This document shows positions 7,543 to 16,175 of a DNA stretch of 64,000 bases, piece by piece; within the stretch, counting starts at the first letter, position 1, and each line of letters starts with the position of its first letter. The notes beneath the pieces are model-generated. The model saw only the letters and a list, made by a program, of their open reading frames with translations, was not told the origin of the DNA and searched no databases. The position numbers were made by a program, and so were the translations under genes. Source of the DNA: Collinsella sp. An307. GTDB lineage: Bacteria > Actinomycetota > Coriobacteriia > Coriobacteriales > Coriobacteriaceae. The stretch is taken from NCBI RefSeq assembly GCF_002161805.1, contig NZ_NFIP01000005.1, positions 124,001 through 188,000 of the forward strand. Direction: 5' to 3'.

Positions 7543-7614
7543 GCCAGCGTGGCTCAACGGTAGAGCAAGTGATTTGTAATCACTGGGTTGCGGGTTCGAT
7601 TCCTGTCGCTGGCT
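7543..7614 (+). tRNA. tRNA-Thr (anticodon TGT)
   Basis: Acceptor GCCAGCG / CGCTGGC, D-arm GGCTCAACGGTAGAGC, anticodon stem AGTGA / TCACT around TTTGTAA (TGT), T-arm GCGGGTTCGATTCCTGT. No CCA is encoded. Confidence 0.95.
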
Positions 7615-7627
7615 CCCTTACACATCA

Positions 7628-7664
7628 AGCCCAGAGACCGATGGGGTCTCTGGGCTTTCGTTTT
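7628..7664 (+). terminator. Terminator after tRNA-Thr
   Basis: Twelve-pair perfect stem AGCCCAGAGACC / GGTCTCTGGGCT with a five-base loop, then TTTCGTTTT. The next 190 bases hold nothing I can support. Confidence 0.85.
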
Positions 7665-7853
7665 GCGAACCCGCCTCTGTTCGGAGCGTGGTGCGGGTGT
7701 GGCACCTTTTGGTGTTGACCGTACGCCAGTATCAAGAGGTTATGGTGGGTGTACGCGACAAGGGCGGTCCATGGGGTTTGTGTTGACCAAACTGACGCCT
7801 ATCAACTGCGAGAGCAGAAGACGGCAGCCCGCGCCGCGCCCCGTGAGCGAGGC

Positions 7854-10730
7854 CTAGCGGAGGATGCGCACCGCCACGCGATACGTTCCTGCGGCGTTGA
7901 TGCGGTACGGCTCCTCCACGTCCGACCCCCAGCTATCGATGCCGCCCACGCCGCGCATCGCGCCGTACAGGCACAGGTGCGTGCGCTCCGTTACGGGGAG
8001 CTCCTCGGGGTGCGCGGCGCTTTCAATCTCGAGTGCGCTCGCGGGAAGCGCCGAGAACGCGAACGGTTCCTCCTCCATAACGAACGCGATCTTGCCCGTG
8101 CAACGCTCGCCAGCATCGCGCACCGCGAGTTCAAGCTCGTGCGTGTGCATGTGGCAACCGCAGTCCTGTGGGACGAGGTAGGCGGGTACGTGCGGCTCCT
8201 CATGGTGGCGGCCAAAGGTGCCGCCGCGCCAGCGGTCGGGGTACGTCTCGCCCGAGAGGCCCGTCCAGGCAACGTCCGCGACAGGTAACGGGGTCACCAG
8301 GTGCACGCCAAAACACGGCAGCTCAGGTAGCCCCTCGGCACCGGTGTAGAGCGCCTCGACGAGCATGCCAGCACCTGCCTCAACGGTGTAGCGCAGGATT
8401 ATCTCCGCTCCGGGGACGACGTCTGCCGCAAAGCGGTACGCCACCACCACGCGGCGCGGGCCGAGCTCCTCCACGCGCTGATCCGTGCAGCGGCAGAACG
8501 CCTCTGCGGCGAGCCAGGCGGCGCTTCTTGCCGGGAAGCCGCACCCGCGGTCGTTATCGGTCGAGGCGCGCCAAAGCGCGGGCCGCGGTGCCCGCCAGAG
8601 CCACTCGCGCCCGTCCACGCGCAGGCTCACGGGTCCATGTTCCGCCCACGAGAAGAGGACGGAGAGCTCGCCGCACGTAACGCCAAGGTTCACATCGCCC
8701 TGCACGATTGCAAGGTCGGGTGCTTCTGCGGCACGTTCGCGCCGCGTCGCTGCCTGCACGGCAATCGTGCGTGTGCTCTGTGCCTCGGCAGCATCGCGTG
8801 CGGCATCGTGCGCGGCGCGCGCGGAGGCGTCTGCGTACCAGTAGCGCACCTCCTGCATCGCGGGCTTCTCAGTGCCGTCGGCAAAGACGATGCCGTCGCC
8901 GCTGAACGCGTAGTCGCTCGGTCGCTCGCCAAAGTCTCCACCGTAGCCCAGCGTGCGCCGTGCGAATGCATCGCGCCGCCAGAGGGCCTGGTCCATGTAG
9001 TCCCAGATAAAGCCTCCCTGGTACTGGTCAAACTCTTCGCCCAGACGCATATAGCTCTCCATGCCGCCCAGGCTGTTGCCCATGTCGTGCATGTACTCGC
9101 AGAGTATGAAGGGCTTTTTGGGCGAGCTCTCAAGGTAGCGGCGGATGTCCGTCGGCGTTGCGTACATGCGGCTCTCTACGTCCGAGGTCTCCTCCCATGT
9201 GGGGTCGTAGCCCTTGCGCCCCCGTGCTTGGAACACGCCTTCGTAATGAACGGGACGGCTCGGGTCCGCCTCGTGGAAGAAGCGGCTCATAGCGAGGATG
9301 GCATCGCCGGCGTACGACTCGTTGCCGCAGCTCCACATAAGGACCGCAGGATGGTTCTTGTCCCGCTCAAACATCGAGCGCGCGCGGTCGATGACGGCGG
9401 GTGTCCACGCGGCGAGGCTACCCGGTACGTTCCATGCGGGATCCACGGCTCCGAGCTTTTGCCAGCTGCCGTGGGTCTCGAGGTTTGCCTCGTCAATCAT
9501 ATAGATGCCGTTCTCGTCACAGAGGTCGTACCACGGCGTCTGATCGGGGTAGTGGCAGGTGCGTACGGCATTGATGTTGTTGCGCTTGAAGACCTCCATC
9601 GCGCGGAGCATGTCGTCACGTGCGATGGCACGGCCGCGCTCGGCGCTCCACTCGTGACGGTTTACGCCGCAGAAGAACAGGCGCTGCCCGTTGAGACGCA
9701 AGACGCCGTTCTCGATCCCCACGCGGCGAAAGCCCGTCCGCACGGTTGCGTGCTCCACCTCGCGTCCGGAGTAGAAGTCGACAAGCGCCACCTCGACCGT
9801 ATAGAGCGCCGGATGCTCGTGGCTCCAGGGGACGATGTTCTCGATTCGCAGGGGGCAAGCGAGCTCGACCGTGCGCGCGCCCTCCCAGGGGCAGTCTGCC
9901 TTCTCGACGTTCGTAAAGCCCGGCGCCCCCTCATAAAGCTTGGCCCCGTTCGCGTCCGTTATGCGCAGCTGCACAATGCACGACGCGAGCGTCTCGGCAT
10001 CGTTGGTGGAGGTAAGGGTGATGCGCGGGTCGAGTATGCCCGTGGTGTTGTCCATGCCGAGCCCGGCCCTCAGCCACACATCCTCAACATGCAGGCGCGG
10101 CTTGGCGTAGAGCACTACGGGACGGAAGATGCCAAAGAATCGGAACATATCTTGATCTTCCAGCCACGATGCGCTCGCGTGCTGAAAGACCTCGACGGCA
10201 AGGCGGTTCACCCCCGGGTGCAGATAGTCGGTGAGGTCAAAGTCGCTCGGGGTGAAGCTGTCCTCGGCGTAGCCTACAAAGCGCCCATTTACCCAGAGAT
10301 AGAAAGCGCGCTCAACGCCCTGGAAAGAGATGCATACGCGCATATCCTCCCATGCGGGGTCGAGCTCGAAGTCGCGCACATAACAGCCCACGGCGCAGCG
10401 ACTGGCGTCGATGGCGGGCGGACGCAGGTCGGAGATACCGTCCCAGGGGTATTGCGTATTCACATATTGGATTTGACCGTATCCCTCGAGCTCGATATGG
10501 GCGGGCACTTGGATGGTGCCAAAGCCGGAGAGATCGGCGTCTTCGCGCCAGAAGTCGCGCGGTCGCTCGTCTATGGAGGGAGCGTAGGCAAAGCGCCAGC
10601 TGCCGTCGAGCGAGCGCGTGCAGGTGCGCAGGGCGCCGCGCCACGTGTGGTCCGAGTGCGCGGGGAGCCGGTTCACCTCAAAGACCTCGGGGTCCTGGAG
10701 CCAGGCGAGGGTGGGGGACAAAGCGTTCAC
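7854..10730 (-). CDS. Beta-galactosidase, glycoside hydrolase family 2
   Basis: A 958-residue LacZ-type enzyme. Order: GH2 sugar-binding domain (WRGALRTCTRSLDGSWRF, VPAHIELEGYG), immunoglobulin-like domain, TIM barrel, small beta-domain and a C-terminal beta-sandwich. The acid/base Glu471 is in MWSCGNES and the nucleophile Glu545 in ILCEYMHDMGNS; NRHEWSAERGRA and FIWDYMDQALW are further active-site segments. No signal peptide, so it is cytoplasmic and likely hydrolyses lactose or galactosides. I chose GTG 10730 because GGAGG lies just upstream; the frame stays open far upstream without coding character. It stands alone, without a transporter beside it. Confidence 0.93.
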   Translation of the reverse strand: MNALSPTLAWLQDPEVFEVNRLPAHSDHTWRGALRTCTRSLDGSWRFAYAPSIDERPRDFWREDADLSGFGTIQVPAHIELEGYGQIQYVNTQYPWDGISDLRPPAIDASRCAVGCYVRDFELDPAWEDMRVCISFQGVERAFYLWVNGRFVGYAEDSFTPSDFDLTDYLHPGVNRLAVEVFQHASASWLEDQDMFRFFGIFRPVVLYAKPRLHVEDVWLRAGLGMDNTTGILDPRITLTSTNDAETLASCIVQLRITDANGAKLYEGAPGFTNVEKADCPWEGARTVELACPLRIENIVPWSHEHPALYTVEVALVDFYSGREVEHATVRTGFRRVGIENGVLRLNGQRLFFCGVNRHEWSAERGRAIARDDMLRAMEVFKRNNINAVRTCHYPDQTPWYDLCDENGIYMIDEANLETHGSWQKLGAVDPAWNVPGSLAAWTPAVIDRARSMFERDKNHPAVLMWSCGNESYAGDAILAMSRFFHEADPSRPVHYEGVFQARGRKGYDPTWEETSDVESRMYATPTDIRRYLESSPKKPFILCEYMHDMGNSLGGMESYMRLGEEFDQYQGGFIWDYMDQALWRRDAFARRTLGYGGDFGERPSDYAFSGDGIVFADGTEKPAMQEVRYWYADASARAAHDAARDAAEAQSTRTIAVQAATRRERAAEAPDLAIVQGDVNLGVTCGELSVLFSWAEHGPVSLRVDGREWLWRAPRPALWRASTDNDRGCGFPARSAAWLAAEAFCRCTDQRVEELGPRRVVVAYRFAADVVPGAEIILRYTVEAGAGMLVEALYTGAEGLPELPCFGVHLVTPLPVADVAWTGLSGETYPDRWRGGTFGRHHEEPHVPAYLVPQDCGCHMHTHELELAVRDAGERCTGKIAFVMEEEPFAFSALPASALEIESAAHPEELPVTERTHLCLYGAMRGVGGIDSWGSDVEEPYRINAAGTYRVAVRILR

Positions 10731-10898
10731 GGTGCCTCCAATCGGTTGGTTGGTGCCAGTGTAGCGCGCGCGGACCCATCTTGCCGACGCCTGCCGTTTA
10801 CCGCCCGAGCGCGCCGTCTGCCGATGCCGTAGCTGTAACGCTGCCGTCGCGTGCGCGGTGTGCTGTAATACGGGGACCAATGGGGTGGGGTGGTTTAT

Positions 10899-11438
10899 AT
10901 GGCTACGGGCAGCAAGAACGGAAAGAGGCGTCGCAGGAACCATCGCCGTCCAAACAGGCGCACGGTTGGTTCTTACATTGACGAGCCCTTTGGCCTTGTT
11001 ATGAACTGTTTCTTGGGGTTTTGGCTGTTCTGCACCCTGCCAACGTACTTCCTCACGCAGAACAAGGAGTACTTTTGGCAGTTCTACGGCCCGATTATCG
11101 TGCCGGCTCTTCTTATCATCATCGCGGTATGGGTTATTGGCGGTATCGTGAAGTATGGGGCCCGCGCGATAGTGGCTGTGCCCGTGCAGATGTGCTACAC
11201 CATCATTGTTCTGCTGGGGCTTGTCTGGCAGCTTATCGCTGCAATCGGCGAGGCAATCGGCCTGTCCGTCCCTATGTTTCTCACAGTGAGAACGCCGGGT
11301 GCGCCCACCGAGGACGGTCACTGGCACGACGAGCCGCGCGAGACGCCATCGAGCGGGCTCGGGACGTTCGAGCAGACCTATATTGCTTACAAAGGGACTA
11401 AGGCGCTGTTTGACAGCGACGAGCCGCGCCGTCGCTGA
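10899..11438 (+). CDS. Small membrane protein of unknown function
   Basis: A 179-residue protein divergent from the beta-galactosidase. A very basic N-terminus (GKRRRRNHRRPNRR) is followed by three hydrophobic spans at roughly residues 34-55, 64-90 and 97-125, then a ~50-residue hydrophilic tail. The basic head suggests an N-in orientation. ATG 10899 follows GGTGGGG; a GTG three codons upstream is also possible. I recognise no family. It lies before the tRNA-tuf unit but is separated from it by 150 bases and a strong promoter, so no functional link is implied. Confidence 0.65.
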   Translation: MATGSKNGKRRRRNHRRPNRRTVGSYIDEPFGLVMNCFLGFWLFCTLPTYFLTQNKEYFWQFYGPIIVPALLIIIAVWVIGGIVKYGARAIVAVPVQMCYTIIVLLGLVWQLIAAIGEAIGLSVPMFLTVRTPGAPTEDGHWHDEPRETPSSGLGTFEQTYIAYKGTKALFDSDEPRRR

Positions 11439-11588
11439 GGCACCGTCGCGCTCATTCGGAGCCCCAGCCGATCGGTGCGCCTTCACAACACGTTCACGAC
11501 AACGCGCCGCGCAGTAAAAGACGAATCAATAAAACCGCAGGAAACCCGAGTATAGATACGCCCGGTGGCGTGTATTTAAGCAAAGTGG

Positions 11589-11618
11589 TTGACAGGCACC
11601 GGCACCGCGTCGTACTAT
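11589..11618 (+). promoter_or_regulatory. Promoter of the tRNA-tuf unit
   Basis: Perfect -35 TTGACA, 18-base spacer, -10 TACTAT, 62 bases before tRNA-Tyr. It is the best -35 in the window, as expected for a stable RNA and elongation factor unit. Confidence 0.8.
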
Positions 11619-11679
11619 TCTTTCGCTCGCGGAGATGCTTAGCCGTCTGGCAAAAGCGCTTTGCGGGTCTTGCTTCTCT

Positions 11680-11764
11680 GGGAGTGTGCCCGAGTGGTTA
11701 ATGGGGACGGGCTGTAAACCCGTTGGCTCTGCCTACCAAGGTTCGAATCCTTGCGCTCCCACCA
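11680..11764 (+). tRNA. tRNA-Tyr (anticodon GTA)
   Basis: Acceptor GGGAGTG / CGCTCCC, anticodon stem ACGGG / CCCGT around CTGTAAA, long variable arm typical of tRNA-Tyr, encoded CCA. Confidence 0.95.
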
Positions 11765-11774
11765 GCAAGCAAGT

Positions 11775-11850
11775 GCCTGTATAGCTCAGTCGGTAGAGCA
11801 CTTCGTTGGTAACGAAGAGGTCACCAGTTCAAGTCTGGTTGCAGGCTCCA
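11775..11850 (+). tRNA. tRNA-Thr (anticodon GGT)
   Basis: Acceptor GCCTGTA / TGCAGGC, anticodon stem CTTCG / CGAAG around TTGGTAA, encoded CCA. It lies 10 bases after tRNA-Tyr. Confidence 0.95.
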
Positions 11851-11854
11851 GTAC

Positions 11855-11931
11855 GGCGGTGTAGCTCAGTTGGTTAGAGCACACGGTTCATACCCGTGGC
11901 GTCACTGGTTCGAATCCAGTCACCGCTACCA
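11855..11931 (+). tRNA. tRNA-Met, elongator type (anticodon CAT)
   Basis: Acceptor GGCGGTG / CACCGCT, anticodon stem CACGG / CCGTG around TTCATAC, encoded CCA. The anticodon stem lacks the three G-C pairs of initiator tRNA. Confidence 0.9.
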
Positions 11932-12024
11932 AGGTAACACGGTGGCTTTCCCACTCCGGGGGAGCCACTTAGGTTAAGAAGGCATTGTCCCCGCCGGGGA
12001 CGACCTTTGAAGGAGGAGGGCTAA

Positions 12025-13215
12025 ATGGCCAAGGAAAAGTTCGAGCGCACTAAGCCGCATGTTAACATCGGCACCATCGGCCACGTGGACCACGGTAAGA
12101 CCACGCTGACCGCCGCCATCACCAAGGTTCTCTCCGAGACCGAGGGCTGCAAGGCCGACTTCACGGCGTTCGAGAACATCGACAAGGCTCCCGAGGAGCG
12201 CGAGCGCGGCATCACCATCTCCGTTGCTCACGTCGAGTACGAGACCCAGAACCGTCACTACGCTCACGTTGACTGCCCGGGCCACGCTGACTACATCAAG
12301 AACATGATCTCCGGTGCTGCCCAGATGGACGGCGCTATCCTGGTCATCGCCGCTACCGACGGCCCCATGGCTCAGACCCGCGAGCACATCCTGCTCGCCC
12401 GTCAGGTCGGCGTTCCCTACATCGTCGTGTTCCTGAACAAGTGCGACATGGTCGACGACGAGGAGCTCATTGACCTCGTCGAGATGGAGACCCGTGAGCT
12501 CCTCTCCGAGTACGACTTCCCGGGAGACGACATCCCCGTCGTCCGTGGTTCCGCTCTCGGCGCCCTCAACGGCGAGGAGAAGTGGATGGATTCCGTCCGC
12601 GAGCTCATGGCCGCTGTTGACGAGTACATCCCGACCCCCGAGCGTGACGACGCCAAGCCGTTCCTGATGGCCGTCGAGGACACCATGACCATCTCCGGCC
12701 GTGGTACCGTTGCTACCGGTCGTGTCGAGCGCGGCGTGCTCAAGCTCAACGAGCCCGTCGAGATCGTCGGCATCAAGGAGACCCAGTCCTCCGTCGCCAC
12801 CGGCATCGAGATGTTCCGTAAGACCATGGACTTCTGCGAGGCTGGCGACAACGTCGGCATTCTGCTCCGTGGTATCAAGCGCGAGGACATCGAGCGCGGC
12901 CAGGTTCTCTGCAAGCCCGGCTCGGTGCACCCGCACACCAAGTTCACCGGCGAGGTCTACGTCCTCACCAAGGAGGAGGGCGGCCGTCACACCCCGTTCT
13001 TCGATGGTTACCGTCCGCAGTTCTACTTCCGTACCACTGACGTGACCGGCACCGTCAAGCTCCCCGAGGGCACCGAGATGGCCATGCCTGGTGACCACAT
13101 CACCATCGAGGGCGACCTCATCCACCCGATCGCCATGGAGGAGGGCCTGCGCTTCGCTATCCGCGAGGGTGGCCACACCGTCGGCTCGGGCGTTGTCTCC
13201 ACGATCATCGAGTAA
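12025..13215 (+). CDS. tuf: Elongation factor Tu
   Basis: A 396-residue GTPase that delivers aminoacyl-tRNA to the ribosome. Walker [10 protein letters not shown] is at residues 19-27, switch [10 protein letters not shown] follows, and the G-specificity motif NKCDMVD is present; domains 2 and 3 follow to the C-terminus. AAGGAGGAGGG lies before ATG 12025. A GC-rich hairpin (GTCCCCG / CGGGGAC) precedes the ribosome site in the leader. It is the last gene of a unit with three tRNAs, resembling the E. coli tRNA-tufB operon. Codons are strongly biased, as for a highly expressed gene. Confidence 0.99.
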   Translation: MAKEKFERTKPHVNIGTIGHVDHGKTTLTAAITKVLSETEGCKADFTAFENIDKAPEERERGITISVAHVEYETQNRHYAHVDCPGHADYIKNMISGAAQMDGAILVIAATDGPMAQTREHILLARQVGVPYIVVFLNKCDMVDDEELIDLVEMETRELLSEYDFPGDDIPVVRGSALGALNGEEKWMDSVRELMAAVDEYIPTPERDDAKPFLMAVEDTMTISGRGTVATGRVERGVLKLNEPVEIVGIKETQSSVATGIEMFRKTMDFCEAGDNVGILLRGIKREDIERGQVLCKPGSVHPHTKFTGEVYVLTKEEGGRHTPFFDGYRPQFYFRTTDVTGTVKLPEGTEMAMPGDHITIEGDLIHPIAMEEGLRFAIREGGHTVGSGVVSTIIE

Positions 13216-13246
13216 CTTCGGTTATCCGGTAATCACGAGCTACCTG

Positions 13247-13283
13247 CAACCCGGTTCCCTCTCGGGGGAGCCGGGTTGTTTTC
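13247..13283 (+). terminator. Terminator of tuf
   Basis: CAACCCGG / CCGGGTTG outer stem with TTCCC / GGGAG inside, then TTTTC. Confidence 0.85.
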
Positions 13284-13412
13284 TGTCACGGTCGGTAGCA
13301 CTTGATCGATCTGCAGCCAGGTGAATCTGCGTGTCAAGATAATCTATCTGCGCACGAGCTACCTGAGGTTATGTATCGTTTCTGCAGACAGGCCGCCCGG
13401 CCTACCAGACCG

Positions 13413-13441
13413 TTGACGTAACATCCACGAGATGATAATGT
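13413..13441 (+). promoter_or_regulatory. Promoter of rpmG-secE-nusG
   Basis: TTGACG, 17-base spacer, TAATGT, 45 bases before rpmG. Confidence 0.7.
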
Positions 13442-13485
13442 AATCCACCGTGCCCGTCCGGGCGGTATTGGAGGTAATAAGTTTC

Positions 13486-13635
13486 ATGCGTACCCTAGTC
13501 ACCCTTGCATGCACCGAGTGCAAGCGTCGCAACTACACGACGACCAAGAACAAGGCCACCATGCCTGATCGCATGGAGATCAAGAAGTATTGCCCCTGGT
13601 GCCACCGTCACACGGTCCACAAGGAGACTCGCTAG
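13486..13635 (+). CDS. rpmG: 50S ribosomal protein bL33
   Basis: A 49-residue zinc-ribbon ribosomal protein: [20 protein letters not shown] with the first CxxC, and [15 protein letters not shown] with the second. The C+ form suggests zinc dependence. ATG 13486 has GGAGG 12-16 bases upstream; the open frame starting at 13450 includes the promoter-proximal leader and is too long for bL33. It heads the unit with tRNA-Trp, secE and nusG, matching rpmGB-secE-nusG in Bacillus. Confidence 0.96.
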   Translation: MRTLVTLACTECKRRNYTTTKNKATMPDRMEIKKYCPWCHRHTVHKETR

Positions 13636-13647
13636 TCTTCTAACCAT

Positions 13648-13723
13648 ACGCCAGTAGTTCAATTGGTAGAGCATCGGTCTCCAAAACCGAGTGTTGAGGG
13701 TTCGAGTCCTTCCTGGCGTGCCA
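13648..13723 (+). tRNA. tRNA-Trp (anticodon CCA)
   Basis: Acceptor ACGCCAG / CTGGCGT, anticodon stem TCGGT / ACCGA around CTCCAAA, encoded CCA. It lies between rpmG and secE, a common bacterial arrangement. Confidence 0.95.
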
Positions 13724-13732
13724 GTAACCAAT

Positions 13733-13765
13733 CCGTAAGCCCCGCTCTTTGGGGCTTACGGTTTT
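13733..13765 (+). terminator. Strong hairpin between tRNA-Trp and secE
   Basis: Eleven-pair perfect stem CCGTAAGCCCC / GGGGCTTACGG, 7-base loop, then TTTT. It may partly terminate, or set the 3' end of the rpmG-tRNA transcript, leaving secE-nusG lower or separately expressed. Confidence 0.75.
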
Positions 13766-13801
13766 ACCATGTTTGAGCGTGTTTTGCCGGAGGTAGCCAC
13801 T

Positions 13802-14140
13802 ATGGCCAACAAGAAGACTCCTAAGAAGGGAACTGCAGCCGCTGCTCCCTCAAAGGACACTGCCAAGAAGGCCGAGAAGGCAAAGCAGAGCAAGGCTCCG
13901 GCCAAGGCGGCTAAGGGCAAGGGCGGTAAGGCCGCTAAGCCCGGTTTCATCGAGCGCACCAAGAAGTACTTCTCCTCGGTCCGCACCGAGATGCGCCGTG
14001 TTACGTGGCCGACCAAGCAGGAGCTCATCAACTACTCCGTTGCCGTGTGCGTCTCGCTTGTCGTTGTTGGTGTGGTCATCGCTGCGCTCGACTTCGTCAT
14101 CAGTGAGGGCCTCGTGCTCTTCTCCGGTCTGAGGGGGTAA
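13802..14140 (+). CDS. secE: Preprotein translocase subunit SecE
   Basis: A 112-residue inner-membrane protein of the SecYEG channel. A long Lys/Ala-rich cytoplasmic arm (residues 1-50) precedes the conserved amphipathic segment SVRTEMRRVTWPTKQEL and one transmembrane span (VAVCVSLVVVGVVIAALDF). ATG 13802 has GGAGGT upstream; an earlier ATG at 13769 lies next to the terminator and has no site. nusG starts three bases after the stop. Confidence 0.95.
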   Translation: MANKKTPKKGTAAAAPSKDTAKKAEKAKQSKAPAKAAKGKGGKAAKPGFIERTKKYFSSVRTEMRRVTWPTKQELINYSVAVCVSLVVVGVVIAALDFVISEGLVLFSGLRG

Positions 14141-14143
14141 TCC

Positions 14144-14680
14144 GTGTCTAAGCGTTGGTATGTGGTTCACACCTATTCCGGTTACGAGAAGAGCGTCAAG
14201 TCCGACCTCGAGCATCGCATCGAGACCATGGGGATGCAGGATCGCATCTTTGATATCGAGATTCCTATGGAGAGCGTGACCGAGATCAAGGAGGGCGGCA
14301 AGCGCGAGACCAAGGACGTCAAGATCTTCCCGGGCTATGTGCTCGTTCGTATGGAGATGGATGACGACGCTTGGACGTGCGTCCGCAACACCCCCGGTGT
14401 CACCGGCTTCCTCGGCGCTAACGGCAAGCCCTCTCCGCTTTCGCGCGATGAGTACAACAAGATGATGCGTCGCTCCAAGAAGGGCGATTCTCCCAAGCGC
14501 ACCGCTGTCGGCCTCGAGGTCGGCACGTCGGTCCGCGTTACCTCCGGCCCGCTCGCCGATTTCGACGGTCAGGTCGCCGAGGTCGACGCGAACGCCGGCA
14601 AGGTGAAGGTCACCCTTGTGATCTTTGGGCGCGAGACGCCGGTCGAGCTCGGCTTCGATCAGGTGGCTGTCATCAGCTAA
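14144..14680 (+). CDS. nusG: Transcription termination/antitermination factor NusG
   Basis: A 178-residue protein with the NGN domain (RWYVVHTYSGYEKSVKSDLE, FPGYVLVRMEMDD, NTPGVTGFLG) and a C-terminal KOW domain (GTSVRVTSGPLADFDGQVAE). It binds RNA polymerase and couples it to the ribosome or Rho. The start is GTG 14144, three bases after secE, so translation is probably coupled. A hairpin CGAGCGG / CCGCTCG at 14708-14728 lies in the leader between nusG and rplK. Confidence 0.97.
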   Translation: MSKRWYVVHTYSGYEKSVKSDLEHRIETMGMQDRIFDIEIPMESVTEIKEGGKRETKDVKIFPGYVLVRMEMDDDAWTCVRNTPGVTGFLGANGKPSPLSRDEYNKMMRRSKKGDSPKRTAVGLEVGTSVRVTSGPLADFDGQVAEVDANAGKVKVTLVIFGRETPVELGFDQVAVIS

Positions 14681-14799
14681 TTCGTCCGTTCGCGAGCCTG
14701 TGTTCCCCGAGCGGCCGCTCACCGCTCGAGGTGCTTCTAGCACGGGCACGCTGACGATATAGATTTACGTTAGAAGCATTCTTTAAGGAAGGTTCCAAG

Positions 14800-15228
14800 A
14801 TGGCTGAGAAGAAGGTTGCAACCGTCATCAAGTTGCAGATCAACGCCGGTCAGGCTAACCCGGCTCCTCCGGTGGGTCCTGCCCTCGGTGCTGCCCAGGT
14901 CAACATCATGCAGTTCTGCCAGGCGTTCAACGCCGCCACGCAGGACAAGATGGGCGACGTCATCCCCGTTGAGATCACCGTCTACGAGGATCGCTCGTTC
15001 ACCTTCATCACCAAGACCCCGCCTGCGGCTCACCTCATCAAGAAGGAGCTCAAGCTCAAGAGCGGCTCCGCTGTGCCCCAGCGCGACAAGGTCGGCCAGC
15101 TCACTCAGGAGCAGCTCACCAAGATCGCTGAGATCAAGATGCCGGACCTCAACGCCAACGACATTGAGGCCGCCAAGAAGATCGTCGCCGGTACCGCCCG
15201 TTCCATGGGCGTGACCATCGCCGAGTAA
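14800..15228 (+). CDS. rplK: 50S ribosomal protein uL11
   Basis: A 142-residue ribosomal protein of the L11 stalk base: the N-terminal domain begins [20 protein letters not shown] and contains [19 protein letters not shown]; the rRNA-binding C-terminal domain contains [18 protein letters not shown] lies before ATG 14800. A 120-base leader separates it from nusG. rplA follows after a weak hairpin (AGGGCGC / GCGCCCT, 15243-15263). Confidence 0.98.
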   Translation: MAEKKVATVIKLQINAGQANPAPPVGPALGAAQVNIMQFCQAFNAATQDKMGDVIPVEITVYEDRSFTFITKTPPAAHLIKKELKLKSGSAVPQRDKVGQLTQEQLTKIAEIKMPDLNANDIEAAKKIVAGTARSMGVTIAE

Positions 15229-15271
15229 CACGGTGTAATCGAGGGCGCTCTTGCGGGCGCCCTTGTTAGGC

Positions 15272-15292
15272 GGTGCGCCGCGGTGGCGCACC
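15272..15292 (+). promoter_or_regulatory. Hairpin in rplA leader, possible L1 autoregulation site
   Basis: Perfect eight-pair stem GGTGCGCC / GGCGCACC with a five-base loop, 45 bases before rplA. L1 represses its own mRNA in many bacteria, but I cannot confirm the L1 recognition fold here. Confidence 0.3.
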
Positions 15293-15336
15293 ACGATGTG
15301 GGAGGGCACCTGCCCGTTGACCACAGGAGGTATAAC

Positions 15337-16044
15337 ATGGCAAAGCATGGAAAGAACTTCCGCGCTGCGGCCGAGAAGGTCGACAGCCAGAATCTCTACA
15401 GCCCGCTCGCGGCTGTGAAGCTCGTCAAGGAGGTCGCTCCGGCCAAGTTTGACGAGACCGTTGAGGCTCACTTCCGTCTGGGCATCGACACCCGTAAGGC
15501 TGACCAGAACGTCCGTGGCTCCATCTCGCTGCCCCACGGCACCGGCAAGAGCGTGCGCGTTGCTGTCTTCGCTGAGGGCGAGAAGGCTCGCGAGGCGGAG
15601 GAGGCCGGCGCCGATGTCGTTGGTTCCGACGAGCTCGTCGCCCAGATTCAGTCTGGCGAGATCAACTTCGACGCTGCTATCGCCACGCCGAACATGATGG
15701 CCAAGGTTGGCCGCATCGGTAAGATCCTCGGCCCCCGTGGCCTCATGCCGAACCCCAAGCTCGGCACCGTGACCATGGATGTTGCCAAGATGGTCTCCGA
15801 GCTCAAGGCCGGCCGTGTTGAGTACCGCGCCGACCGCTACGGCATCTGCCACGTGCCGGTGGGCAAGGTCTCCTTCGACGATCAGAAGCTCGTGGAGAAC
15901 TACGCTGCTCTCTACACCGAGCTCCTGCGCGTGAAGCCCGCTTCCGCCAAGGGCCGTTACGTCAAGAGCATCTCGCTCTCCTCGACCATGGGCCCCGGCG
16001 TGAAGGTCGATCCTTCCGTCCAGCGCGACTTCATGGCTGAGTAG
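15337..16044 (+). CDS. rplA: 50S ribosomal protein uL1
   Basis: A 235-residue L1 stalk protein beginning [16 protein letters not shown], with [34 protein letters not shown] and the conserved [22 protein letters not shown] 15337 follows AGGAGGT; the open frame to 15283 contains the leader hairpin and is not coding. L1 ends the ribosomal run here: rplJ and rplL, which normally follow, are not in the window. Confidence 0.97.
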   Translation: MAKHGKNFRAAAEKVDSQNLYSPLAAVKLVKEVAPAKFDETVEAHFRLGIDTRKADQNVRGSISLPHGTGKSVRVAVFAEGEKAREAEEAGADVVGSDELVAQIQSGEINFDAAIATPNMMAKVGRIGKILGPRGLMPNPKLGTVTMDVAKMVSELKAGRVEYRADRYGICHVPVGKVSFDDQKLVENYAALYTELLRVKPASAKGRYVKSISLSSTMGPGVKVDPSVQRDFMAE

Positions 16045-16070
16045 TTTGCTGACATACTGAAGCCTTGTTG

Positions 16071-16106
16071 GGCCCGATTCCGTTTCTGGCGGAGTCGGGC
16101 CTTTCG
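16071..16106 (+). terminator. Terminator of rplKA
   Basis: GGCCCGA..CCG / CGG..TCGGGCC with a two-base internal mismatch, then TTTCGTGTT. Confidence 0.8.
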
Positions 16107-16175
16107 TGTTAGGGTGGCTTGATGTGCGTCGTGCGTGGGAGGTTACCCGTCGTTTCGCCAATGGGGAGAGGTTCT

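Noticed and set aside
7690-7850. Direct repeat GTGTTGACC as an attachment site after tRNA-Thr
   Set aside because: The shared block is only nine bases plus scattered matches and does not match the tRNA end; no integrase is present.
8637-10832. 731-codon plus-strand frame opposite the beta-galactosidase
   Set aside because: Shadow of the GH2 gene; no start signal and no recognisable domain.
10731-11486. N-terminal extension of the beta-galactosidase frame
   Set aside because: The extra residues lack any GH2 homology and overlap the divergent membrane gene; GTG 10730 has a clear ribosome site.
11974-13176. 400-codon minus-strand frame opposite tuf
   Set aside because: Produced by the strong codon bias of tuf; the opposite strand encodes EF-Tu exactly.
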